DNA of 64,000 bases from Calycina herbarum (lineage: Eukaryota > Ascomycota > Leotiomycetes > Helotiales > Pezizellaceae), in the NCBI GenBank assembly GCA_001414485.1, contig LLEY01000004.1:248001-312000 (forward strand). Direction: 5' to 3'. The notes below the pieces were generated by a model. The model had not been told where the DNA came from and did not search any database. It was given only the letters and a program-made list of their open reading frames with translations. Below, in pieces: positions 11,529 through 23,237 of the stretch. A program made the translations under genes and the position numbers. Within the stretch, counting starts at the first letter, position 1; each line of letters starts with the position of its first letter.

Positions 11529-13596
11529 CCCTCTTATTATAACAAATGAAGGGTCTCAAATACGGATCGAGAACGAAAACCGCTTGGATATCAGTGCTTT
11601 TGTCGCAGCTGAGCTCAAAAAACCACTTTTACCACTTGAGCTACAATCTGGCAAGCACCAAGTCAGGCAGTTACAATTAACCCAGCAGGAAGTCGAGACT
11701 TTACAACAAGCCATCTCAGACCAAGCAAATGGGGTCTTTTTATGGGCGATTCTCATTGTTCAAAGAAGCATCAAGCAATATCATCGCGGGATATCTCTAC
11801 AACAAATAATCGAGGGGATGAAAAAGGCCCCGTCTCACCTTCATGATATTTACGAGGGAATCCTAATGACCCAAGATTCCGGGGAGTGCGAAGATCCTGT
11901 TTCTCGAAGCAGGCAGAGATTATATTTGATGCAATGGATATGTTTTGCGGTAATACCCCATACTGTAACCGAGCTTCAATTTGCGCTCGCCTCAAATGAC
12001 TCATACATTAAGGGGTCTCAACATTATCTTTCTGCAAGGGCGGGAATTGTGGAGAGTGACACGCGAATGGAAGCCATGATCATTGGTCTTTCAGGGAGTT
12101 TGGTAGAAGACAAAATGTCAGGCGGCAATCTCATTGAAGAGGATGCAAGTAGCGAGGATGACAGTAACGATGCTGGAAGTAGCCAGGGCGAAAGTAGCAT
12201 TGGGGTCATTGACAGCAGCGATGTCGACAAAGACAAGAACAAATTGATTCCATGGGAAGTCCGCATTATACAATTCATACACCAATCAGTGGAGGATTTC
12301 CTTCTTCAAAAAGGACTAAATCTGCTTGACCAGAGTTCAGAAGCAAAAGTTATATCCCGTGGCCATGATATTTTATGTAGATCATCTATAAACTACTTGG
12401 TCTCTGAGGGAGTTAAACGCTACAAACTCCCAAAGAAGCCCCGTGATTATTACCTACACGAATAAAGTATGGAGGAGGACAGCTACCATTTTTGGGATAT
12501 GCCACAGCGGCTTGGCCTCAACACGATTCTATAGCAGAAGCTGAGGGAGCTGATCAGAGTTATCTAGTAGATCGAATGCAACTGCCCAACACAAAGTTTT
12601 TTGATAAATGGGTTGAGCTGTACCTTAATTACTTAAACGATTGCAAAGTTAGAATTACAGAATCTGCCACAATGCTACATTTTGCTGCAGGCCTCGACCT
12701 TCTTAGTGTTGTGCCACGTCTTCTGGCTCTTAGAGAGGATATCAACGTTAAAGATTCTCAGAGAGAGACTCCCCTGCATTACGCCCCCCTGCATTACGCT
12801 GCGTGAGACGGCAGACCAGATATTGTTAAGGCACTACTTCAAAATAGGTTTCACGAAACAGCTCTGTGCGTGGCTGCAGCTTCAAACAAATATGTAACAA
12901 CATGGATCCTATTAGGAGCACCCCAAAGAACGGATTTGACTTTGCCGTTGCACATAGCACTTCACTCTGGTGGGCTAGACTTTGCTCAATTGTTACTCAA
13001 TGAGGGGGCTGATTTGTACAAAGAGTCTCATTAGTATAGGAGCTCACTCTACGCTGCTGCGGGTGGGTATGGAACCATTTCAGGAAGAAGAAAAAACATT
13101 AGTAAAGTTTGTACTAAATAAAGGGGTTCCTGTGAATATCCAGGACGAAATTCATGGAAGCGTTCTACATTATGTAATATACATAAGTCCTCTGGAAGCG
13201 GACTATGATTTCAATATTTGGAAATCTTTATGTAAGTTTTTACTTGAAAGAGGGGCTGATATTAACTGTCCAATTGGTAAGTCTGGGAATCCACTTCAGT
13301 GTATGATTCATAGGGCTATGTATCATGGTCCTAGGGAATATATCACTCATAAGACGTTAGAAAAGGTCTTAGAGTTCTTCCTACAATGTGGTGCAGACCT
13401 GAATGCACCAAGCGAAGCAAGTGGCACCACATTTGACTTTTTAGATAAGTTAGCAGTGGAACTTGCCACAGAAAAGGGAAGAGAAGAAGATTTCTATAAA
13501 GGGAGGAGAAGGAACTTGAAAATTTGTACCAAAGTTCTACTTCAGAGCACATTCAAGGGGATAGAAGAAGACTTGGAAGAAACAAATATCAACTAG
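11529..13596 (+). pseudogene. Broken NACHT/ankyrin (NLR-like) gene, 3' part
   Basis: Fungal NACHT-ankyrin proteins are intracellular receptors, some acting in non-self recognition. The first frame (to 12465) shows the region after the NTPase. It has DISAFV, then ANGVFLWAILIVQ with a following helix, then LHDIYEGIL, WICFA and IQFIHQSVEDFLL, all in the family's usual order. It also has an unusual Asp/Ser/Glu-rich insert (about 12120-12240). After a stop the homology resumes in another frame (GYATAAWPQH, then the ankyrin-type TMLHFAAGLDLLSVVPRLLA), meets TGA at about 12805, and resumes again with LLLNEGADLY and LLERGADINCPIG. The P-loop half is missing: the reading starts right at the end of the transposon remnant. 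Frameshifts and stops mark a dead gene, though one or two of these could be introns. Confidence 0.75.
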
Positions 13597-14614
13597 GAGG
13601 GGAAATGCGAAGCAGGTAAGTCAAAAACCAAATACAAGTAGTTGATGTGAGTAAAGCACTAATTGGTCTCTTAGTCGTCCTCCAAAAGCGACTTCTTAGC
13701 TCTGACAGTATAGATATGCAGGAATACAAGAAACCTCGTAGATGATATTCTCAAGAAATAGTTTAGAGAAGAGAACAAACACCACATCTCAAATCCAACA
13801 AATACAGACACAAAAACACATCTTCTTCACATCTTCTTCACATCTTCTCCCACTATCTGATCCTCTCTCACCCTTCACCAACTCCTTCCTTCCCCTAAAA
13901 AAACTCCTATACCACCATTGCCCCTCTAATCCTACAAATATATTCTAGATAAAATAACAGTGAAAGCGAGAGGTGGGTAGAAGGAGAGAAGTAGCCTGTT
14001 CGGATAACTAAAGAGCAAGAAATAAACTGCTACTCCTTTCCTATCCTCATATTTAGCCATAATTTCATAACCAAATCACAGCAAGGAGCGATGACAAATA
14101 ACAAAGCAACAAAGTCACACAAAGAACCAACCAGATCTTCAAACATCACATCATCACATCATCACACATCATCACATCATCACAAATCATCACACATCAA
14201 AAGGCAAAGGACAAAATCTCACAAATCCCACAAATCCTCCTTCCACCCCCTCCCCTCCAAAACAAATTACAAAACTGGCACCTTCAGAACCTAATAAATC
14301 CCCAGAAAGCAACTCAAAACACAGAAGGACCTACTAATACACCCCCAACCCCTATCAATTCCAGGAAAAGAAACCACACATGAAATCCAAGCAAAATAAC
14401 CCAAGAAGCATACTATCCCTCCCTTTTCACCAAGAAGGGGAAAGCTACAGAAAGAAAAGGGTCAGCATTTCCATCATACGTTAGATGTGGAGTAGGGTGA
14501 ATCATGTGATATTACGTCACGCCACCTACACAACAGCTATGTCTTTCTTCTCATCATCATACTTCAAGCCATATTTAACCTTTGATATCACCCAACTTGC
14601 ACACCTTATGAACA
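13597..14614. other. Intergenic with ATCACA-type low-complexity tract
   Basis: No domain-bearing frame. A CATCATCACA-type low-complexity stretch runs about 14143-14200. The rest is A/C-rich and probably includes the promoter of the downstream kinase gene. Confidence 0.4.
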
Positions 14615-15968
14615 ATGGCTCCCAAAATAGATTCCGCAATTCTAGAGGCACTATCCCTTTGTCCAGAGACCACAAGTATCACATCTCATGGGGGGTCGGG
14701 ATTCTCGAGTTCTTTCAAGGTGACAACCACCACGAGCGATGAGAGTGGAAACGAGAGAGAGAAACTGTATTTTGTGAAGATTGGAAAGGGAGAGGGCGCC
14801 AAAATGATGTTTGCTGGTTCGTAGATATTCTTACTTCACGTTACCTTTCTATCCAAAATCGTGATTTTTGGCTTTCCTCTCCTACTCACACTTTTATGAG
14901 CTATCCCTTTAATGCATTAAAAAAACATTCATCAAGATTGTTGGCTTTTCCCGCAAGATGTTACGTTTCTTTCATTTATCACTCCGGAAAAAGGAGCTAA
15001 TCATGGTCGGGTCTCCTTTAGGCGAGCATCAATCACTTAACGCCATCCATACCGCCATTCCATCTCTATGCCCTAAATCATACGCCCATGGTAGTCTCAA
15101 TTCCGGCGGATACTTCCTTGCGACAGATTTCCTCAACCTTTCCAGATATTCGTCCACAGCAAGCACCAGCAATAGTCTCTCTCTGGCCCAGAAACTCGTT
15201 CAACTACATGCAAAAGCCGCTCCAATACTAGAAGGCAACGAGAAACCACTGTTTGGTTTTCCCGTCCCAACATGTTGCGGAGACACTGAACAAGATAATT
15301 CTTTCAAAGAGAACTGGGCCGATTTCTATGCAAACAATCGGTTACGCCATATTCTAAAGAAAGGCGAGAAGAACCATGGTTCTGACCCAGAGTTGAGAAA
15401 GCTTGTGGAGAAAACTGCGTCGAGTGTGGTTCCACGTCTTCTTCGGAATGGACACTTGAAAGCCGCGAGTACTGGCGAAGATATCACACCCGTCGTGGTA
15501 CATGGAGATTTATGGTCAGGAAATCATGGTAAGGGAAGTATTGATGGCGGACCTGTTGAGGAGGTGGTTTATGACCCAAGTTGTAGTTGGAGCCATAATG
15601 AATTCGAGTTTGGGATTATGAGGATGTTTGGCGGGTTTGGGGGTTCGTTTGAGAGGGAATATTTTGCTGAGAAAGAGAAACTTGGACATGGTGGAAAAGA
15701 TGAACCGGCTGATGAGTGGGAGGATAGGGTCAAACTGTATGAACTGTGAGTGAACTTTTTCTTTACTTTTGTTGATATGTTTACAGTTTACTTTGAGTCA
15801 GCGCTCAACTGGGGGTTTGAAAGGGGGTTGCTAAGCGAAGAACTGACTGGGTTTAGATACCATCACTTGAACCACTTCTCTATCTTCGGAAGCGGATATC
15901 GTGGGGGAGCTGTGAGCATTATGAGACAGTTGATTGCAAAATATGGAGATTTCGAAGAATCAGGGTAG
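14615..15968 (+). CDS. Fructosamine/ketosamine-3-kinase (protein deglycation)
   Basis: Phosphorylates ketoamines (fructosamine or ribulosamine adducts) on glycated proteins, which destabilises them and frees the amine; a cytosolic repair enzyme. I assemble three exons: 14615-14816, 15022-15745 and 15857-15968, giving 345 residues, usual for the family. Junctions were chosen because they restore MFAGEHQSLNAI and KLYELYHHLNHFSIFG. Introns are 205 nt (donor GTTCGT, non-canonical beyond GT) and 111 nt (donor GTGAGT, acceptor TTTAG). Motifs: FVKIGKG with the probable ATP-contact Lys55; GFPVPTCCG at about 147-155; the kinase loop HGDLWSGNHGK with Asp230 and Asn235; DPSCSWSHNEFE with metal-type Asp252; MFGGFGG after it. 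The ATG lies in good context (ACAATGG). The neighbours are unrelated. Confidence 0.88.
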
Positions 15969-18900
15969 TCTTAGAGCTAGCATCAAAGGAACCCGAAGAA
16001 AAGCAATTTGATTTGAACACCAAATCGCAAGAATCTCTACTGAGCGATTTAATACCATGGACAGAATGAAGAATAGGAAAGTTAGGCTTGGATGTGGAAC
16101 CGGTTTCCTAGGCTGTTGGGCTCTCAGTGTTCTAATGATAAACTCTGCAACAACTCTGCCTCAATGGAGGCAATCGATGGTTGCGGTATTTCTGCCTAGC
16201 TACTCCTCCGGGGTTTGAAATGCATCAACTTCTCTAAAATGACAAGCTCAAAGTTCAATTAACCCCAAAGCTTTTAACTCCAACGGTATTGTTAGGGAAG
16301 GCAACCCCCAATTGACTTCTATCCAATGGAACTCTTTTAGTGCATGACTTTAGAGAATATCTACCCTGTTGCTTTACTGAGCTACAGGGCAAAGAAAGTA
16401 CGAATTGACAAGTGAACGCAACGAAAAGACTTAGTAATTCAATTCGCTCATCTAGAAGACCAAATTCAAAATTCAGTTCCACATCTATCAAGAGCACAAA
16501 AACGGGAACTTCCAGCAAGAAGCCAGGAGTGAAAATCAATGGCGTATACCGGAACCATTTACCTATCTTGTCACCGGTCCAAGAGAGTTTGGACCTATTA
16601 TAGCGATGATAGTGTTCGGTATCCCGAGTATACTGGCACAACATCAAAGTGATTTTTCAGTAGACGCCGTCTATACGAACTCTATTATACATCGAGCATA
16701 TCAAGGCCCCTAAAATCTTACCTACCTCAAACCAATGCGCCTCCATCTCAAACATCTACCCCTCACCAACTCTATCACCTATCAACTGTCATCAACTCGT
16801 TCTCAACAAAACAATCCAATCAGATCCGAGTTAAAAAGAGAATGGACCTGGTATAAGGATCCACAAATATCTTCCCGTCACTATCCCTCACATGTACATG
16901 ACACCTCATCCACCTTCTCTACCCGAACCTTCGCATCAAGATTCCCATTTCCCCATTCCCATCCAAGGAATCAAGATGGACCGATTAAACATCTTGCCTA
17001 GACACGAGTTTGCCGTCCTATTCCTCATCCCTTCTCCAAGACGCAACTCAGTGGAGATGAGGTCCCATAATTGTCGCAAAGAAGAGATCGAGATGTGAAA
17101 ATAGCAGGCAGTCCAGCCCAGGAGATAAAAAAAAGAGGGCGATATGTCATGCATACGGGATGGATTTACGACCCACTGAACAGGGTAACATGTGAAGGAG
17201 ACAAGCTCAGAAGTGGGGGGAGGGGGGGTGGCAGAGGAAGAAGAACCACAACCACATCTCCCTCACAAGAATGAACATAGGAGAGAATTCGGGAACTCGG
17301 TGTGCATCAGAAATACCGTTCGATTTCAGGGGAGGGAGAGAAAAGATACATATATACAAGTCGATACTCTCGATAAGGCCAACCCAAGACCACCCAATCG
17401 GAATTTTCGTCGATATTACGACAAAAAAGAGGGTGTGGGTGAACCTCAAGTTCTAGACCACTGAAAGGATGGGGAACCAATTGATTGTTCCCTTGGCACA
17501 CACACCTTCTCGAAGCCCTTTCGCGAGGAGAAATCACGTATACAACAATCGCTTCTTCCGTTTGTGCGAGAAGGCATCTCGAAGTGGCGAGGTACAAAGA
17601 AGGAAAGATTATAAACACCCGAGAACTCCCATTTCCCCTCCATTTCCACCCGAAAGGAATCAAGGATTGAAAAACCAGAGAAAGAACGATCGCCTCATCT
17701 CAACATTACGGGAAATCAAAACCAGATATCAAAATCCCATGTTTGTTTTGCCCATTCCATCTCAAAAAGTGACAGGTCACATGTCGCCCCCGATCTCGCA
17801 TTTTTCCAACGATAAGAAACCCCAACCGCCAACCCGATACGAAATCCCGGAACGCCTCTTCCCCTCCTCTCCAACCCCTCATTTAACAAGCCAACATAGC
17901 ACGACATAAACGATAAGAACGCGTACAACGTCCACGTCCAAAAAAAAAAAAAAAAAACGGTCGCTTCAGCACCAAAAAGCCACCTCCTTATCCTCGCATC
18001 GAGGTACAAGTAATCCCCAAACAATAAAACACCCTGACGACATCATCAAAACAATCCCAATTCCCCCACGTACATCCCATCCACTCCTCCCAATCCAATC
18101 CCCTTGTCTCGCTTCACCTCCCCAAATCCATCCCTCACCGCTTCCCCCCAACGCACAGCCTCCAAATGCCATCATGCAATGCACGATTCTACATACGCAA
18201 ACATCCAACGCGGCCAAAAAGCAAATGTAAACCAATCACCAATTTCAGATATCGTAAAACCTGTTTTGGGGTTGTTCACACACTTACCTAAGAAAATACC
18301 CATCGAAAATACGAGAGCCGTAGATAAGTAAGTAGAGGGGGGGTATAAAACAATGGGAATATACATTCGATAGTACCAGGTAGGTACAGTAGGTACATTT
18401 CAATTCCGTCGTCCCCGCTGCTCTGAAGCGGGGACATCTCTCTCTCTCTCTTCTCAGAGTGCAAGATGCAGATAGGCACCCAAGTTTGTAGGGATGAATG
18501 CACATCTACCTACACATGCCAGTACAATACAGCGCATATGCAACCCTCAGCGCTGGACCGAAAAAGATAAACAGCCTCTCACGACTTGAATCGCCACTTC
18601 AGCAGGTTCCGGGGTCTCCTCGTATTCCTCTGAATTAAGTATAGTGGAGTTTTGATCCTCGCAGCACCGCACAGAAGGTTATCTAGATTTGTAGGGATGA
18701 ATGCACCAGCAGTGGACTAAAAAGTTTCACCACTTCAATCACCACTTCAATTCCTACCAATTGAAATTGTAATCGTCTGGAAAAAAATGTCAAGTGTACG
18801 ACGCTTCACAAATGCATTCTTATCTTCTCGATTGATAACGTCGAGACTGGGTGGGTATACGTATTCAGCCCTCATACTCGATGATCTTACTTTGAAGTCT

Positions 18901-21900
18901 GGAAACTTGCCCTGCCATCCTTTCAATTGTCGACGGTCGACCTGGACGAAGTCTTTCAATCATCAATCTAATCCAAACCGAATAGAAACAAGACGTTCAC
19001 GTAAAATCAAACAATCAACGACCTCCCCAAACCCGCGTGGGCGCGACAGGAAACGCTACACACACCACCCCCGACAACCAATGAACCACACACGGTCTGC
19101 ACATCATTTACTCCCCTCCCCCGCCCTGCCCTGTATCTTCCCCCTCCTGCACTGTACACTTAATCCATACATGCTCGACGCATGCAAGTACTGTATGTAT
19201 TCACATCTCTCCCCCCAGCCGTCAAAATATCCCATCAAGATAAGCCACAAAAAAACAGCCTCATTGGACAATACCACCAACCCTGAATTACCAGCCACCA
19301 GTGAGCTTGCTTCAAAGAAAGAAGGCCGCTTGATAAAAACCCCGGAAGCAAAATTCATGTAGCCTAGCTTAGCCACTTTTCGCGTGGCTTATCAGTAAGA
19401 TAAACACTACTTGTACTTTCCTTATTCTTCCGAAGCCTGCCTGCTACTAACGGAGTTCATTGTGACATGACAAGCTGAAAACGTCAAGACTAATCGTAGA
19501 CTAGGAAAAGCTGAAAAAAGTAGTCGTTCGCAACGGCTGTAAGCTAGACTAGGTCATGATTGATTCTATAAATAAAAATATGGCGTTTGTTAGTGTATCT
19601 CTGTAAATAAGTTTGACGTACCTCCGGCACTACAAGCGCCATTCCATTCTATTGTCAATTAAAATCCCGCGTGCGTATCGTCAACAAAAGATGACGCCGA
19701 CAAAACCAAATACGTGTAGAACGTTTCGCATTTCATATGAAGAAACCCATACTCGAGTAGATTGGATGAAGAAGCGTAAATCCAATGATTTTGTTGGGGA
19801 AACCAAACCCCACAATACAGTTCAATGGGCTCGGACTTGCGCTGCGTAGCCCATGAGATAACAAAGCAAGCTGGCGGCTCAAGTTGAAAGGATTATCGAC
19901 CGGGAGCGTACTCGCCTCAGCCGCCATTGACGAAAGCCAATCTATTTTCCAAGAACTTGTTTTTAGCAGCCAAGGAAGATGTTCTTGCAACTTTGCCTGT
20001 GCTGTCTGTCGAAAGGCTATGTATGCATGATAGCCAAAAGAGGTTAGGGAAAGAAGAGGAGGGGTTAGTTACAGCTTCCAATAAGCGAAAGAGCGAGCGT
20101 TGAGATAAGCTTTTTCTACTTGGAAGTATCATCGAGGACTAGGACGGAAAAGGAAACTTGACGATAGCGTTGGAGGCTAGTTGAAGCATTGCTTAAGAAA
20201 CGATATCAAAAAGATCATCCCTATCTGTTCCGAGCTCTGAAAGTAGCGTCAATAATAACCTTTGATAGTAATAACCTTTGATAGATGACTTAAGATCAGC
20301 AAGTGAAGAAAAATTGTGTAGCGTATCGAAAATGAGGAGGCTTATATTGATAGTCTCTGCATTATCTAAGCGCAGAGACTATCAAAATCAAGAAGCTGGA
20401 GGAAATCCGCTCGTAACTTTACGGCCCTACCTCGAGCAACAAGGCTTTCCTAACCCTCTAGCCCCCGAAGCCGTACAGTAGCGAAATATAAACTTCTGAG
20501 ATCATCAGATCTTACGTGTCTGTTGAGACATCGTGGGGTTGGTCATTTCTACCCGTACCGTACGTTTGGGGGATTGTGTACCCGTCGACACGAGGCCGGC
20601 TTGCCGGTATCTCAGGTACTGGTAAATGAGGTTGTCTGTTGGAAAAAGATGGGGGTAGCACGCACGGAATTTCAGCCGGTTCCTCGTTATGATCGGTAGC
20701 AAGCCACAATGGCCAGAACATTGCCGGGGCAGGAATTACAATATGATAGTGGGAGACCCCTGCCACAATCCCGCACCGTCATTCTTGAGTTGGCAAAGTT
20801 GTTTCGAGAGTCGTTGATAGAGTCCATCCCATACTTGTACAAGGAAACATCTTGGACTTGGGGGTTGATAATGTGCGCTGGCTGACCAAGGAGTGCGGGA
20901 TGATGATTGTTGGGAACGGCAACATTGGGCGCCAGATGACTTGATTTGCCATGCAGTGTAAATTACCAGATTGAACCCTCTTCGGCTGCGGCACTGCAAG
21001 TTTGCACGCCGGCCATGTGGAGCTATCGCGGAGGGATTTATATCGCGATATATAGTAGCTTCATGCAGAGGGGCGCTAGAGTCCGTTGTAGTCGAGGGAA
21101 GGATCAGGTTCAGCATTCCAAGAAGACGTGAGGTGTTGTGATGCTGCTTGATTGTGGAATGGCATCGTGACCTGATTTCTGGGTAAGTAAGGGCGGGACA
21201 TTCTCAAAGGTTGAATGGCCTGGTGATGGCAATGCCTCCCCTCTCGCTTCCGCCAGTGGTCGCACAGAATGTATGCGCACAGAATGCATGCGGTGGAGGA
21301 TGGACTTCTGGGTGCAACTCGATGCCATTCGTTTGCCATTCGGTTATCGATGGTCTTTCTCTGCAGCTCTGCAGCTGCGTTGAACGCGTCGTGCCTATCA
21401 GGATGGAACATGGTCCCAGGGAGCGCTGCCCCAACGTCTCTTGCCAATTTGAAGGGAAGGTTTCCCAATTTCTTATGTTCCAAACTATACTTCCCGCATG
21501 GATACGGACAGTACAGACGGATAGACGGCTTCCAAGAGGGAGGTGGTGATAATCCTGAGCTGTGATTGTCGAGTGATAGGCTATGTATGTGCTTTCTACA
21601 AAGTACGTAGATTTACACAACAACAGGTGTGAAGGTTAATCGAGATGAAAGTACGAAGAGAGTAGTAATTCGCTCAAGCGTCGTCTGATGGCGGCTGATG
21701 GCACTATAGTGCAGTATCATCGCCATGCTACCAAATGAAACAAGATCTCGTCGTGAGATTTCCCCGCAAACAGCAAGGTCGATGGCAAGTCCTGGGAGGT
21801 GATCAAGGAGATGCCCAGAAAGGTAAGAGCCAGGCGTGTTGGGAAACTCATGACTTGCATTGCTTTACAGGAGTAGCTCGGTGTTTTGGGTTTGGAGCAA

Positions 21901-21915
21901 AGCAGACGGGAGACG
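15969..21915. other. Long intergenic stretch without a supported gene
   Basis: Nearly 6 kb with only short or low-complexity frames; the longest, about 191 codons at 18787-19362, has no domain. Visible patterns are an A run (about 17940-17957), CT repeats near 18440-18455, and a 20-bp direct repeat beginning TTTGTAGGGATG at about 18484 and 18690. The first hundreds of bases probably carry the kinase 3' end. A non-coding RNA or an intron-rich unknown gene cannot be excluded by eye. Confidence 0.3.
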
Positions 21916-22010
21916 CTACTCCCCCCCTAATTACATTGTATGGGCACGGTCGTTTTAGTATGGCAAATGTCTGTGCACCGTACAATGTAATCCAGGGGGG
22001 GGGAGAGTAG
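21916..22010. mobile_element. Hairpin miniature inverted-repeat element, copy 3
   Basis: About 95 bp from CTACTCCCCCCC to GGGGGAGAGTAG. Inner arms TTACATTGTA and TACAATGTAA are nearly perfect complements. Relative to the copy at 4795-4883 it is inverted and almost identical in the centre, which includes GTCGTTTTAGTATGGC. The complementary arms predict a stable hairpin on either strand. No coding capacity. Confidence 0.7.
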
Positions 22011-22729
22011 TAAATAGTAGGCTACAGGTACTGGTAGCCATGATGTGATTGATCAGAATCTCACTGCTCTGAGACTTTGGGGGGGGGGTGGAGATCTGGG
22101 GGGCAGACAATGGCTGCAGTGGGGGTATCGGTTGCCTACTGCCTGTGTAGCCCAGGGCCTAAGTAACGGTAACCTTAATATGTCGAGTTTGTTGCCATTT
22201 TGCCGTCATATTGTTGCTGTTGCTGTTGCCTGCCGTTGCCGTTGCCGTTTTCATCAAGAGCATTCTTTCTCAATATCAAAACAAGAATGAGCTGGTTGTA
22301 CAGTAATTGCCAAGTACGCAGGTCGAGTGCTGGTACGGAGGACATAGCAGAGGCGAGAGGGTTCACGACGATCTGCGTGGATGGGATGGGATGGGTGGCA
22401 GTGGAATGCGTCTATGCCCGCCCCGTAATTCCTTCCCAATTCGCCTCTCGCCTCTCGCCTGCTGCAGAGCCTTCACGACTAGGCCTAGCCCAGGTCTCTC
22501 AAGGCCCGTTTTAGCGTGCACTCACGTCTTCTTGCTTTTCTCCTGCAGCCCTGGACGCTCCACGCTCCACGCTCCGCCAGCCAGCCAGTCCAGTAGTCCA
22601 GTCCTGTCTCCGCATCGCTCTTTCCTGCTGGCCCCGGTGCCAGTGCCGTAGTCCGCCGTAGCCCTTAGACCTGGACCGCCTCTCTAAACTGGCACCTTCC
22701 ACCACCACCACCACCACTAACTACTACTA

Positions 22730-22760
<31 letters not shown>

Positions 22761-23237
22761 GCATCTCCACCTCCACCTCCACACCAAAAAAGGGCACCAC
22801 ACACATTTCTTCTCCTCCCTTTCTCCCCCTTCGCCATACCCCTTCGTCGTCCCCATTGTCTCCCCCAGATTCCTCCCGATCTTAACTTCCCCGGACGTGC
22901 TCAATCGCTCAAGGACATTCGCTATTCACTACTCCCCAGATTCTCCGCATTCCCACATTCCTCGGCGTTTTTATTTTGCATGGACTCGACGCCTAGCGGT
23001 GAATTCTCCCTCGATCGACCTGGATAGCAGCCTCTCGAATATATTTATGAGAGGAACAACGGATCCCCTTTGAACGCGCGGTGCGAGAGAGTTGCGAAGG
23101 TTTGGAATCGACAAAAAATCCAGTACCTTGAGACGCGAGTTAGGAGGAGACCGCACCCCTCAAATACTTTGCACCCTGAGCGACCCGGATCACCTTCACG
23201 TTGTGCAACACCAAGTCAGCAAAAGCCTTCCTCCAGA
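22011..23237. promoter_or_regulatory. Upstream region and probable leader of the reg1-like gene
   Basis: A pyrimidine-rich promoter/leader-type sequence with C+T-rich runs (about 22430-22960), typical of strongly used fungal promoters. It includes CAC repeats at about 22700-22720 and a TAC microsatellite at about 22724-22760. The chosen reading frame also stays open upstream from an ATG at 23070, which would add 56 residues (see the gene entry). Confidence 0.4.
22697..22762. repeat. Compound trinucleotide microsatellite (CAC)n-(TAC)n
   Basis: Runs of CAC followed by runs of TAC/ACT with one small interruption, inside the presumed leader or promoter of the reg1-like gene. Confidence 0.85.

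Noticed and set aside
17469..17909. 146-codon plus-strand open frame
   Set aside because: Arg/Pro/Ser-rich low-complexity translation without a domain; overlapping frames are equally open.
19700..20480. Possible transposase-like remnant
   Set aside because: Broken plus-strand frames look like decayed coding sequence, but I could not place any catalytic motif or inverted repeats.
21076..21623. Overlapping minus-strand frames of 135 and 139 codons
   Set aside because: Two different frames over the same bases, neither with domains nor splice-linked extension.
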